Positions 8,436-16,681 of a DNA stretch of 64,000 nucleotides are shown in pieces (position 1 is the first letter of the stretch; each line of letters begins with the position of its first letter). Position numbers and translations under genes: made by a program. The notes below the pieces were generated by a model. That model made no database searches and was not told the origin of the DNA. It saw nothing but the letters and a program-made list of their open reading frames with translations. The stretch lies in the NCBI RefSeq assembly GCF_002811945.1, contig NZ_NPDX01000001.1:984501-1048500 (forward strand), read 5' to 3'. The stretch is from Leptospira harrisiae. Its GTDB lineage: Bacteria; Spirochaetota; Leptospiria; Leptospirales; Leptospiraceae.

Positions 8436-9485
8436 ATGGAAAATATTTTTAAAAAGTGGATGGAAAATCCCATCTCCAAAATCGTCCTAGCGACCAATTT
8501 CGTTTTCGCCCTTCTTTTTGTTGTCAGTGTTCCTTCTTTTGTTAAGGAATACATTACCCAAGATGCGGTCAGTATCGGCGGAAAAAAATATGACCTGAGC
8601 GATGTGAAAGAAACTTCCCCCATTGCTTATTCTAAGTTCCAATCGGAATACAAAAGTTTGATCAAAAACACATTAGGTGAGTTTGCTCAGGACAAATTAT
8701 TTGAACTTGTTGCAAAAGATAAAAACATCAAACCTTCGGAAGTTTTAAAACAAGGTTTTAGTCCAACCGAACCATCAGAAGAAGATATCCTCAATGTGTA
8801 TATGTCCAACAAGGATCAGTTAGGTGGAAAATCTTTGGATGAAACTAAGGATAAAATTATTGGATTTTTGAAAAGCCAACAAGAACAGGAACACAGTCGA
8901 GTTGTTTACCGAGACATCGTAACCAAATATCCGGTTGAGTTTTTAATCAAAGAACCACCTGCCGTAAGAGTGACAGTGGAAGAAAAAAATAACCCTTCTA
9001 TTGGACCAAAAGATGCAAAAATTACAGTCATCGAATTTTCTGATTTTGAATGTCCATTCTGTAAACGAAGCCAAGAAGTGAACCAAAAACTCCGTGAAAA
9101 GTACAAAGGCCAAATTCGTTGGGTTTTCCGTGATTTTCCTCTTCCATTCCACCAAGATGCAATGTATGCGCATATGGCTGCCAACTGTTCCGTTTCAGAT
9201 GGAAAGTATTGGGATGTGTTTAACTTGTTTTTTGAAAACAGCGGTAACTTAGGGAAATCAAATGTTGATGCATTGATTTCCAAAGCTGGAGTTTCAAGAG
9301 ATAAATACCAATCTTGTATGAGAAATGCTTCTAATATAAAAGCCGAGATAGATGCGGACATCCAAGACGGTCAAAAAGTCGGTGTGAGTGGTACTCCTGC
9401 ATTTTTTATCAATGGAATCTTTGTTTCGGGAGCATTACCTTTCGAAAACTTTGATGAGATCATCCAAAAAGAATTAAAACAATAA
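8436..9485 (+). CDS. Membrane-anchored DsbA-family thiol-disulfide oxidoreductase
   Basis: 349 residues with the ATG at 8436 (GGGAAG nine bases upstream); an ATG at 8415 is an alternative. A single hydrophobic anchor at about residues 13-33 places the rest in the periplasm. Residues about 60-170 are helical and charged and resemble the N-terminal chaperone region of SurA-type proteins (inference). Residues about 180-349 form a DsbA-like thioredoxin domain with active site Cys206-Pro-Phe-Cys209 in FSDFECPFCKRS and the cis-proline loop GTPAFFING (Pro321). It probably forms or reshuffles disulfides in exported proteins. It stands alone upstream of mdh; no DsbB or DsbD partner is nearby. Confidence 0.85.
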   Translation: MENIFKKWMENPISKIVLATNFVFALLFVVSVPSFVKEYITQDAVSIGGKKYDLSDVKETSPIAYSKFQSEYKSLIKNTLGEFAQDKLFELVAKDKNIKPSEVLKQGFSPTEPSEEDILNVYMSNKDQLGGKSLDETKDKIIGFLKSQQEQEHSRVVYRDIVTKYPVEFLIKEPPAVRVTVEEKNNPSIGPKDAKITVIEFSDFECPFCKRSQEVNQKLREKYKGQIRWVFRDFPLPFHQDAMYAHMAANCSVSDGKYWDVFNLFFENSGNLGKSNVDALISKAGVSRDKYQSCMRNASNIKAEIDADIQDGQKVGVSGTPAFFINGIFVSGALPFENFDEIIQKELKQ

Positions 9486-9516
9486 TCATAAATTATAAAA
9501 TTAAAGGAAAATTTAT

Positions 9517-10500
9517 ATGAGCAAAAAAGTAAAAGTTGCTGTTACTGGTGCTGCCGGACAAATCGGATACGCACTACTATTTCGTATCGCTTCAGGACAA
9601 ATGTTTGGACCTGACACTGCAGTGGAACTCCAATTATTGGAATTAGAACAAGCTCTTCCTGCAGCCAAAGGTGTCATTATGGAATTGGATGACTGTGCTT
9701 TCCCTCTTTTGGAAAAAGTATCTGTATCTTCTAACATTGATGAGGCGTTTCGTGACATCAACTGGGCACTCCTTGTTGGTTCTGTTCCAAGAAAAGCGGG
9801 AATGGAAAGGGGAGACTTGCTTAAAATCAACGGTGGAATTTTTACAACACAAGGAAAAGCAATCGAAAAGAATGCAGCGAGTGATGTAAGAGTTCTTGTT
9901 GTGGGTAACCCATGTAATACAAACGCTCTCATTGCAATGAACAATGCAAAAGGTGTTCCATCTGACAGATGGTTTGCGATGACTGGTCTTGATGAAAATC
10001 GTGCAAAAACACAATTGGCGCAGAAAGCTGGTGTTCTTGTGAAAGATGTTTCGAATGTTGCGATTTGGGGAAACCACTCGGCAACGCAATACCCTGATTT
10101 CTATAATGCAAAAATCAAAGGAAAACCAGCTACTGATTTGATCTCTGACACAGAATGGTTAAAAGGTGATTTTATCTCTACTGTTCAAAAACGGGGAGCT
10201 GCCATCATCGCAGCACGCGGTGCCTCTTCTGCGGCATCAGCAGCAAACGCAGTTGTCGACACAGTGCATAACATTGTGACTCCTACAAAACCTGGTGATT
10301 GGTTCAGTGCTGCTTGCCACTCCAATGGAGAGTATGGTGTGGACAAAGGTCTTATCTTTGGATACCCACTCAAGTCTGATGGTAAAAAAGTAGAGATCGT
10401 CACTGGTCTTGAAATCAATGCCTTCGGAAAGGAAAAATTTGACATCACTCACAACGAGTTGAAAGAAGAAAGAAACGAAGTCAAAGACATGTTAGGTTAA
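9517..10500 (+). CDS. mdh: Malate dehydrogenase
   Basis: 327 residues, typical for the NAD-dependent enzyme that interconverts malate and oxaloacetate in the TCA cycle. It has the nucleotide-binding [17 protein letters not shown], the substrate-loop segment [15 protein letters not shown] with conserved Arg residues, [12 protein letters not shown], and the catalytic His187 in [12 protein letters not shown]. It belongs to the cytosolic-type malate dehydrogenase group rather than the lactate-like group, judged by length and the NHSATQ motif. AAAGGAAAA precedes the ATG at 9517. It follows the DsbA-like gene by 31 bases and ends at a clear rho-independent terminator. Confidence 0.97.
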   Translation: MSKKVKVAVTGAAGQIGYALLFRIASGQMFGPDTAVELQLLELEQALPAAKGVIMELDDCAFPLLEKVSVSSNIDEAFRDINWALLVGSVPRKAGMERGDLLKINGGIFTTQGKAIEKNAASDVRVLVVGNPCNTNALIAMNNAKGVPSDRWFAMTGLDENRAKTQLAQKAGVLVKDVSNVAIWGNHSATQYPDFYNAKIKGKPATDLISDTEWLKGDFISTVQKRGAAIIAARGASSAASAANAVVDTVHNIVTPTKPGDWFSAACHSNGEYGVDKGLIFGYPLKSDGKKVEIVTGLEINAFGKEKFDITHNELKEERNEVKDMLG

Positions 10501-10555
10501 AACCTTTTTAGTCTTTAGAGAATTCATTCTTTAAAGACTGGTTTGTTTGTAGTAA

Positions 10556-10588
10556 AGCTCGCTCCCCAAAAGGTAGCGGGCTTTTTTT
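10556..10588 (+). terminator. Rho-independent terminator of mdh
   Basis: AGCTCGCT pairs with AGCGGGCT (one G-U pair) around an 11-base loop and is followed by seven T residues. A second inverted repeat, AGTCTTTA/TAAAGACT (10510-10539), sits just upstream. It lies between mdh and the convergent hydrolase gene. Confidence 0.85.
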
Positions 10589-10593
10589 ATTTC

Positions 10594-11451
10594 TTACGAA
10601 CCAAGGAACAGTTTTTGAAATTCATTTAAAAATTCCTTCGGTCTTTCCAAAAAAGGTAAGTGGCTACTGTTTTCCAACACAGTCATTTTGATATTTGAAA
10701 ACTTTTTTAGAAACGGATCCCAAGTGTAATAAGGTGCCACCTGATAGTCTTCTTTCCCCATACAAATCCAAATCGGTATGGAAAGTTTTTGGAAGAATTC
10801 AGATACATCAATGTCTTGGAACACTTCACCAAATAAGTAATCAAAAGCCAGTTTGTTTGTATGGATTCCTTCCCAAAATTTTCTAGAAGGAAAGGGGACT
10901 TGGTAAAAACCTTTTGCCTCCAAACTGACGCAGTAATGGATAAAAAAATCCGAAGGAGATTCCTCGATATTTTTTTGAAATTGGATTAGGTTTTCCAAAT
11001 GTGCTTCTTTGCGGAGATCAGATGCATGTTTTTGAAAATAAACTTCAGCCTCTAACATAGGACTTCCATGGCTTGGGCCAGTGGAGACCATCACAAGGTT
11101 TGTGACTTGGTCTGGATATTTCGCTGCATAAGCCAGAGCCATATACCCATGCCCGGAATGGCCAATTACAGGACAGGTTGGTATTTTTAATTCCGTTTGT
11201 ATAAAACTAAAATCCTCTAAGAGTTTCTCCAAAGTATAATCTTCTTTTGTTTCTTTTATAGAACTGGTTCGTTTGGCAAACCCACGGTGATCCACCACTG
11301 TGATTTGGTATTTTTCCGTGATTTCCTTCGGGATGACTCTGGGATAATACAAAGCACTTCCAATCCAAAATAGAGGCGGGCCCTCTGTGTTATTTATTGC
11401 AACTTGGAGGGTAAATCCCTCTCTTTCGATCGTTTGGTGTATCCATTCCAT
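10594..11451 (-). CDS. Alpha/beta hydrolase
   Basis: 285-residue cytoplasmic hydrolase of the alpha/beta fold. The nucleophile elbow is GHSGHG (Ser99), and the likely rest of the triad is Asp235 in GKEDYQVAP and His264 in NSSHLPFLERP, in the expected order. The overall form resembles proline iminopeptidases, esterases and haloperoxidase-like enzymes; the substrate cannot be told. AAGGAAATGTT precedes the ATG at 11451. It is divergent from a MarR regulator across a palindromic operator, so this regulator very probably controls it and a small hydrophobic effector may be its substrate (inference). Confidence 0.88.
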   Translation of the reverse strand: MEWIHQTIEREGFTLQVAINNTEGPPLFWIGSALYYPRVIPKEITEKYQITVVDHRGFAKRTSSIKETKEDYTLEKLLEDFSFIQTELKIPTCPVIGHSGHGYMALAYAAKYPDQVTNLVMVSTGPSHGSPMLEAEVYFQKHASDLRKEAHLENLIQFQKNIEESPSDFFIHYCVSLEAKGFYQVPFPSRKFWEGIHTNKLAFDYLFGEVFQDIDVSEFFQKLSIPIWICMGKEDYQVAPYYTWDPFLKKFSNIKMTVLENSSHLPFLERPKEFLNEFQKLFLGS

Positions 11452-11478
11452 AACATTTCCTTGGGTTTTTTAATATAT

Positions 11479-11507
11479 CTATATAGTTGCAATATACAAC
11501 TATATAG
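11479..11507. promoter_or_regulatory. Palindromic operator between hydrolase and marR genes
   Basis: Perfect 11-bp arms CTATATAGTTG (11479-11489) and CAACTATATAG (11497-11507) with a 7-base spacer. A further TTGCAACTA at 11515-11523 is the reverse complement of TAGTTGCAA at 11484-11492, giving an overlapping third half-site. Size and position fit a MarR dimer site that would block both divergent promoters. A weak plus-strand promoter (TTGCAA, 17 bases, TACATT) overlaps it. Confidence 0.75.
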
Positions 11508-11566
11508 TTTACATTTGCAACTAAAAAAGCCTTGCAGTATTTTCAAAAATCATATGGACTGAGGTT

Positions 11567-12019
11567 GTGAAAGGGAAAGGAATCGCAGGTTATCTGGGGA
11601 TTTATATGAGTGAAACCTTACTTCTTATGAGGCGGTTTCTTTCTGATGAATTTATAAAAAACAAAATTGGAATGAGGTTTGAAGAATGGATGTTACTGCT
11701 ACCTTTAACTGAATCAGAAAATATAAATCAAAAAGAATTAAGTTTTCGTTTGGCTAAAGATAAAACTACCGTTTCCCGTCTTGTGGATGGCTGGGTCAGA
11801 AAGTCTTGGGTGAAACGAGTGGTTTCCGACTCAGACAAACGCAATTACCATTTACGTCTCACAAAAAAAGGCAAAGAGATTTGGGAGAAGGGGCTTCCTG
11901 TTGTCACTACCGCGGATCAAATTTTTCGAAAGGAACTAACGGATGTAGACGAGAAAGATCTTTTTTTACTTTTATTTAAAATTCAATCTTCCATACAATT
12001 TGCGAATCAAAAAACATAA
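11567..12019 (+). CDS. MarR-family transcriptional regulator
   Basis: 150 residues. A winged helix-turn-helix fills residues about 45-105: INQKELSFRLAKDKTTVSR is the recognition region and SDSDKRNYHLRLTKKGKE is the wing with the family's DxRxxxxxLTxxG-like motif. N- and C-terminal helices would form the dimer. The GTG at 11567, behind GAGG, gives a normal-length first helix; an ATG at 11606 would cut into it. It probably represses itself and the divergent alpha/beta hydrolase through the palindrome between them and is released by a small ligand (inference from position). Confidence 0.88.
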   Translation: MKGKGIAGYLGIYMSETLLLMRRFLSDEFIKNKIGMRFEEWMLLLPLTESENINQKELSFRLAKDKTTVSRLVDGWVRKSWVKRVVSDSDKRNYHLRLTKKGKEIWEKGLPVVTTADQIFRKELTDVDEKDLFLLLFKIQSSIQFANQKT

Positions 12020-12028
12020 TGAAACTTC

Positions 12029-12910
12029 TCAACCGATAGGTTTTTTAGCAAAAAGAAATCGTTCTTTATTAGAACTGTCTAAAACGATTTTTGTATCTGT
12101 CAAACCTAAACTGGTTGCCATTTTTTCTAAATCCCTGATATACAAGGGATGGGTTTCCAACATCAATTTTCCACCTGGTTTCAGGCGTTTGGATGTGACA
12201 TCTAACAATTGTTTGTGGAATTCGTTAAAATCTGATACAAAGAGTGCTAAATGTGGTTCATAGTCGAGGACATCAGGCATAATTTCCGGTTTTTCTGATT
12301 CCGGGATATAAGGGGGATTGGAAACAACCAAATCAAATAATAATTCTTTGGGGAGTGCTAAATCCAAATCAGAAACATAAAAACTGGTTCTGTCAGTTAA
12401 GTTGTATTTTTCCGCATTACGCCGGCTCACATCGATTGCTTTTTCGGAAAGGTCAGTAAGCGTCACAACACTCGTTGGTAGAAGTTGTGTAAGGCTAAGG
12501 CCAATACAACCACTCCCCGAACATAGGTCCCAAATTTGTAAAGGACTAGGTTCAGTGAGTGTAAGTTCTTCCCTTCTTTTCCAAAGGTAATCCACAAGTT
12601 CTTCGGTTTCTGGCCTAGGGATGAGAACATCTTCCGAAACAAAATATTCAAATTTATGAAAACCTTTTTTGCCAGTGATGTAAGCGACTGGTTTTCTTTT
12701 GCTTCGTTCTACAATTCGTTCTCTGTACAGATCAATTTCTTTTTGTCCGAGAGGCATTTCAAATTGGGAATAGAGTTTGATGCGGGGTAGGTTTAAAAGA
12801 TCGGAAAGGATCCATTCTGCGTCCACGCGGGGATTTGGAATTTCTTTTTTCTCTAGAAATTCTGTAGATCGTTTGAGATAATATAGAAGGGTTCCTGGTT
12901 GTTCCGCCAT
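12029..12910 (-). CDS. prmC: Release factor glutamine N5-methyltransferase
   Basis: 293 residues. PrmC (HemK) methylates the Gln of the GGQ motif in release factors RF1/RF2 using S-adenosylmethionine, which makes termination efficient. A helical N-terminal domain (1-90) is followed by the methyltransferase fold with WDLCSGSGCIGLSL as motif I and the substrate-binding NPPY at 198-201. The ATG at 12910 is only 6 bases after the tRNA-Arg 3' end; a TTG at 12925 in frame lies inside the tRNA and is rejected. The only purine-rich ribosome-binding candidate is GGGGG in the tRNA acceptor stem. It is the last gene of a long minus-strand run. Confidence 0.93.
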   Translation of the reverse strand: MAEQPGTLLYYLKRSTEFLEKKEIPNPRVDAEWILSDLLNLPRIKLYSQFEMPLGQKEIDLYRERIVERSKRKPVAYITGKKGFHKFEYFVSEDVLIPRPETEELVDYLWKRREELTLTEPSPLQIWDLCSGSGCIGLSLTQLLPTSVVTLTDLSEKAIDVSRRNAEKYNLTDRTSFYVSDLDLALPKELLFDLVVSNPPYIPESEKPEIMPDVLDYEPHLALFVSDFNEFHKQLLDVTSKRLKPGGKLMLETHPLYIRDLEKMATSLGLTDTKIVLDSSNKERFLFAKKPIG

Positions 12911-12916
12911 AATTTT

Positions 12917-12989
12917 TGCCCCCAACAGGATTCGAACCTGTGTCCCCAGTTTAGGAAACTAGTGCTCTATCCACCTGAGCTATGGGAGC
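12917..12989 (-). tRNA. tRNA-Arg (anticodon CCU)
   Basis: A 73-base cloverleaf reads on the minus strand: acceptor GCTCCCA with TGGGGGC, D-stem GCTC/GAGC, anticodon stem CTAGT/ACTGG around loop TTCCTAA, T-stem ACAGG/CCTGT with loop TTCGAAT, discriminator A. Anticodon CCT reads AGG codons. CCA is not encoded. It begins 2 bases after the stop of the Crp-like gene and ends 6 bases before the prmC start, so it must be cut from a shared transcript or have a promoter inside the upstream gene. Confidence 0.95.
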
Positions 12990-12991
12990 TT

Positions 12992-13636
12992 TTACGTAGG
13001 TTTACGTTTCTGATTCACTATCCTTTGGAAATCGGAGATATTGTGAATAACAATTTTATCCGGATAGAGATCTAGTTTGCCTGTTTTTACATACTGCATG
13101 AGCACCTTTTGGACTTCTCCAACAGGTTGGGCACACCAATTGGCAATGTCATCCACAGTAGCAGAAAGGATAATTTCATTATAAACATCATTGTTATACT
13201 GCTTTTCGTATAACATTACAAAGACGTCACAGACTTTTCCAATGATATCATCCATAAGAAGGATCATAAGGCGACGTTTTTGGTCATAAATCCGAAAGGA
13301 AAAAATATGAAGGAGTTTCATTGCCAGGGCTGGGTTTTTGGTCATTAACATTTCGAAATTGGCTCGGTTGAAGTTCAGAGCTTTCACTTCTGTCACCGCA
13401 ATAGCAGTGGCAGAACGAGGTTGTTCTTCTAAAATGGCCATCTCTCCCAAAATATCCCCAGCTTCCAATACATCTAAGGTTTTGATACTGGTTCCAATGG
13501 TCTTTGTGATTTTTACCTTTCCTTCTTTGATGAGGTAAAAGTCGTTTCCTGGTTCATATTCACAAAATAAAACTTCGTTTGGTTGGAAAACTTTTCCAAA
13601 CTTTCCAAACATAGCTTCTAACATTTGGTCGTTCAC
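12992..13636 (-). CDS. Crp/Fnr-family cyclic nucleotide-binding regulator
   Basis: 214 residues. Residues about 10-120 form a cNMP-binding beta-roll with a phosphate-binding cassette, [16 protein letters not shown], that keeps the GE and R residues needed for cyclic AMP. A long helix leads to a C-terminal winged-helix region (about 160-205: [19 protein letters not shown]). The helix-turn-helix is less canonical than in Crp, so DNA binding is likely but not certain. The start is GTG at 13636 with a perfect GGAGG seven bases before; it overlaps the previous gene's TAG by one base (TAGTG), indicating coupled translation. The tRNA-Arg follows 2 bases after its stop. Confidence 0.88.
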   Translation of the reverse strand: MNDQMLEAMFGKFGKVFQPNEVLFCEYEPGNDFYLIKEGKVKITKTIGTSIKTLDVLEAGDILGEMAILEEQPRSATAIAVTEVKALNFNRANFEMLMTKNPALAMKLLHIFSFRIYDQKRRLMILLMDDIIGKVCDVFVMLYEKQYNNDVYNEIILSATVDDIANWCAQPVGEVQKVLMQYVKTGKLDLYPDKIVIHNISDFQRIVNQKRKPT

Positions 13637-14688
13637 TATTTGCCTCCTTTGAGTTTGGATTTAGCATCTTCAGAGATACTATCATCCAAAGGTGGCATTT
13701 GAGTTACCTTTTGGAATAACTGCTTTGCTTTTTCTTTTTCCCCAGATGCTTCTGTAGCAAGCGCTAGGTGATAAAGATTTTCTTTGAGTAAAAGGCCTTT
13801 GGGGTATTTTTTTATGAAATTAGAAAAATGAGTAATGGCACCTGGGTAATCTTTAGCTTTGAAACTAGATTTTCCCATATAAAAAAGTGAATTTTCTACA
13901 AACTGTTCTTCTTCTTGAGTAACAGAATCTGTTCTTTCTGAAACTGTTTTAAACAGATCAATAGAATCGTCATACTTTCCCGCATTCATTAGAGTTGATG
14001 CTTTGTCATATTGGGAAAGAATTGAATTGGGATCCACGCTAGAACTGGAGTTTTGTGATGGAACTGCCATCGTTTTTAACATTTCTTGCAGTTTACCTGC
14101 ATGGACTCCAGGTTCCGGTTTATAAACTAACTCTTGTATCGTGAGTGGGAAAGGTGTTTTTTTACGAGCTAAATCGACGAGTTGTCTTGCACGGTCTACG
14201 TACATTCCGTCCGGATAGTGTTGTAAATACTTTTCAAAAGCATAAGCGGCATGTTCAAAGTTTCCATTTTTGTAAAAAACTTCGGCCACATTCATGAGTT
14301 CGAAGGCTGGGTTCTTGGCTTCCCCTTGACCGAGGATTTCCCTAACTTGGCGATGCACCTGCCGGAGTTGGCTTGAGAAAACTTTGAGCATTTTGATGAT
14401 GAGATGGGTTTTGTCTGAGACAAATTTCTCGAATTCAGGGACTTTGAAGACAAGAACTGTAGCGGCTCCTATGACTTGTGCGGTCTCTTCTCTAGGATAA
14501 CGTCCGATGGCACTCTTCACTCCGAAAAACTCACCGAGTTTTACATCTTCTTTCAGTTCCACACCGTTGATATTCGTGTAAGTTAGTACAACACGACCTT
14601 TTTGTAGTACAAAGATATCCTCCGCCTTGTCTTTCTCGAAGTAGACGATGGAACCTCCTTTGTAATTACGTACTATGGGACCTGACAA
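13636..14688 (-). CDS. cNMP-binding protein with TPR-like repeats
   Basis: An N-terminal cyclic nucleotide-binding beta-roll (about the first 120 residues) is followed by TPR-like helical repeats: [20 protein letters not shown], a second around [20 protein letters not shown], then further copies to the C-terminus. The phosphate cassette ([17 protein letters not shown]) is poorer than in the next gene, so ligand binding is uncertain. No helix-turn-helix is seen; it is probably a scaffold or sensor. The frame stays open to a GTG at 14757, but that overlaps the upstream gene by 44 bases; the TTG at 14688, with GAGG upstream, gives a neat N-terminus and is preferred. Its stop overlaps the start of the Crp-like gene. 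Confidence 0.8.
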   Translation of the reverse strand: MSGPIVRNYKGGSIVYFEKDKAEDIFVLQKGRVVLTYTNINGVELKEDVKLGEFFGVKSAIGRYPREETAQVIGAATVLVFKVPEFEKFVSDKTHLIIKMLKVFSSQLRQVHRQVREILGQGEAKNPAFELMNVAEVFYKNGNFEHAAYAFEKYLQHYPDGMYVDRARQLVDLARKKTPFPLTIQELVYKPEPGVHAGKLQEMLKTMAVPSQNSSSSVDPNSILSQYDKASTLMNAGKYDDSIDLFKTVSERTDSVTQEEEQFVENSLFYMGKSSFKAKDYPGAITHFSNFIKKYPKGLLLKENLYHLALATEASGEKEKAKQLFQKVTQMPPLDDSISEDAKSKLKGGK

Positions 14689-14713
14689 CTCATGCCTCGC
14701 TTGCGCTTCATTT

Positions 14714-15943
14714 TCAAAAATTAGGTAAAAAAGCCAAACTCTTTTTATAACCGACACTGTCAGAAACTTGTTTCAGGAGTTTTTTTGGTGAACCAGCTAT
14801 CAGTTTAGTTTTACCATCAATGGAAAATTCTTCTGTTTCTAAACCGAAATGAAGAAAGAGTGACTTGTATTCTTCTGACCCATAAATGGGGTATCCATCA
14901 ATCACTACAAGGTCAATGTGTTTCCAAGATAAATCCGAAACATTGATTTCTGATTTATTTTTACCATCGTTGACTACAAGTAAATCTGCCGAAAGGCCTG
15001 GCATGAGTGCATTTGGATTTCCTAATCGAAATGCTTTTCTTGGATTTTCTGTGACCATTTTGAGTAATGTAGATTCAGGTAATTCTTCTCCATACAACCC
15101 AAAGTAAATTGATTTTGCAGTTTTTAATTCTTCTAAAAGATTGATGGATCCACTTGGTGAAAAATCCGTCCCCAAACAAACGTTAACTCCCATATCTAAA
15201 AAGAGTTTGATGTTGGTAGTTTTTCCAAAGATATGAAGGTTCGATGTAGGGCACCAAACGACAGATGCACGTTTTTCTAATATTTTTTCTACCTCTTTTG
15301 GTCCAAAAGGTAAACAGTGGACGAGTACGGAATGTTCGCCAAGTGCATCCAACTTTTCTAACATTCGAAGAGATTGTTTGGACTCATCGTCTAATCCTTC
15401 TGCAAGATGTGTGACAAATGGTAAACCTGCATGTTCTGCCATTCGGTATTCTAATGCCGGTCCTTCTCCCCAACCTAAACTATAATTTCCAATCGAATGA
15501 GCGAGAGTGTAATCTGAGATTAGTTTGACAGGGAGAATTCCTCGAAATGGATTTTGAATGTAATGAGGTATGTGATCAAAAACCGTTGTGACTCCCGCAA
15601 ATAAGTTTTTATAGGCACCCAAATAATATAAAATTTCTGGATCTACTTGTTGGCGTTCTGCAAAAACTCCTGAGCTTTTATACAAATTGTCATAAGACAA
15701 CCAGGATTTGTGTTTTTCATTTCCTCCTACTTTTGGAAGGAAACTAGCAAGTAAGTGGTCGTGGGAATTGATCAAACCCGGATAGAGTTTTTTCCCTCTT
15801 AACGATAGGTTCAATGAATCTGGTTTAGGAGAGAGGTTTGTATCGATGGCAGAGATTTTTTCACCTTCCATCAAAAGATCCAAATTCTCTAACTTTCCAT
15901 TTCGATACACAGTCCCAAATTGGAATAAGACGGAGTTAACCAT
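14714..15943 (-). CDS. Amidohydrolase-family metal-dependent hydrolase
   Basis: 409 residues with the cytosine deaminase/chlorohydrolase layout: a small beta-domain at both ends and a TIM barrel with metal ligands HDH (in GLINSHDHLLAS), THLAEG, VHCLP and the Asp of CLGTDFSPSG. It likely hydrolyses a C-N bond in a nucleobase-like or amine substrate in the cytoplasm; the precise substrate is unknown. The ATG at 15943 overlaps the previous gene's stop by one base (TAATG). It sits in a tightly packed run with a LysM protein and cNMP-binding proteins, with no obvious shared pathway. Confidence 0.85.
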   Translation of the reverse strand: MVNSVLFQFGTVYRNGKLENLDLLMEGEKISAIDTNLSPKPDSLNLSLRGKKLYPGLINSHDHLLASFLPKVGGNEKHKSWLSYDNLYKSSGVFAERQQVDPEILYYLGAYKNLFAGVTTVFDHIPHYIQNPFRGILPVKLISDYTLAHSIGNYSLGWGEGPALEYRMAEHAGLPFVTHLAEGLDDESKQSLRMLEKLDALGEHSVLVHCLPFGPKEVEKILEKRASVVWCPTSNLHIFGKTTNIKLFLDMGVNVCLGTDFSPSGSINLLEELKTAKSIYFGLYGEELPESTLLKMVTENPRKAFRLGNPNALMPGLSADLLVVNDGKNKSEINVSDLSWKHIDLVVIDGYPIYGSEEYKSLFLHFGLETEEFSIDGKTKLIAGSPKKLLKQVSDSVGYKKSLAFLPNF

Positions 15944-16581
15944 TACATTCCTCCCTCTAAAATTCGTTCGGGATTAAGGTTTTGTTTTTGTTTGTTCACT
16001 TGGAAGTAGAGGCCCTTGTCTTTGGATAAAATTCCAAGTCGATCCTTTGATTTCACTTGTTGTCCTTCGGTGACTTGGATTCGTTCCATGTTTCCATAGA
16101 CAGAGTAGAGTCCGTTCTGGTGCTCTAAGATCACAAAGTTTTCATACCCATCCATATAATCTACGTGAACTACTTTTCCGGGTAGGCTTGCTCGAACGAG
16201 AGAAGAACTGCCTCTTTGGAATTGAATGCCTTTATGGGGGTCATAAGTCAGTTCGGAAAACTTCTTTGTGATTCGTTCTTTTTGTATTAAGGGGTAAGAA
16301 GGTTTTTCTTTGATCAGAGATTCTGGAGAAAGAGTTACGGTTTCATTCCCTTTTGGGATGCGAAGGAGTTCTCTTTCGTAAAGGTTTTCTTTTGTGGTGC
16401 GACCGTTTAACTTGGCTAAGGTTTCTGCAGAAATTTTAAACTTTTTTGCAATCCCAAACCAGGAATCGCCTTTGGTCACTCGGTAGGAAGAGGGAATTTC
16501 AGACTTTGGGCTCTGCTTGGATACAATAGAAGTTCCAAAGAGCATGGCCAAAAAAAATAGAAAGTATCGAAGGTTTCGCAT
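15943..16581 (-). CDS. Exported LysM protein with degenerate M23 (LytM) domain
   Basis: 212 residues. A signal peptide (1-21) is followed by one LysM peptidoglycan-binding repeat (about 33-77: VTKGDSWFGIAKKFKISAET) and a C-terminal LytM/M23-like domain (about 110-205). In active M23 peptidases the zinc sites read HxxxD and HxH; here they read HKGIQFQ and LYFQVN, so the ligands are largely lost. It is therefore like NlpD/EnvC, an activator or scaffold for cell-wall amidases rather than a peptidase (inference). Periplasmic or lipid-free exported protein. First gene of the minus-strand run ending at prmC, downstream of the fusA terminator. Confidence 0.85.
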   Translation of the reverse strand: MRNLRYFLFFLAMLFGTSIVSKQSPKSEIPSSYRVTKGDSWFGIAKKFKISAETLAKLNGRTTKENLYERELLRIPKGNETVTLSPESLIKEKPSYPLIQKERITKKFSELTYDPHKGIQFQRGSSSLVRASLPGKVVHVDYMDGYENFVILEHQNGLYSVYGNMERIQVTEGQQVKSKDRLGILSKDKGLYFQVNKQKQNLNPERILEGGM

Positions 16582-16626
16582 TCTCTGTCCCTTTTAGAAG
16601 TATCGACAGCTAAAAGAGAGAGGGCA

Positions 16627-16654
16627 ATAAAAAAGGCGGGTTGACCCGCCTTTT
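16627..16654 (-). terminator. Rho-independent terminator of fusA
   Basis: On the minus strand AAAAGGCGGG pairs with CCCGCCTTTT around a TCAA loop and runs into a T tract. It lies between the fusA stop (16682) and the next minus-strand gene (start 16581), so it separates the two units. Confidence 0.9.
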
Positions 16655-16681
16655 CCAAAATCAAACCAAAGGAGGAAGGGT

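Noticed and set aside
8906..9361. Minus-strand 151-codon frame inside the DsbA-like gene
   Set aside because: The plus strand carries the CPFC active site and a normal fold; the minus frame is a by-product.
12911..12925. TTG start for prmC at 12925
   Set aside because: It lies inside the tRNA 3' end; the ATG at 12910 gives the standard N-terminus.
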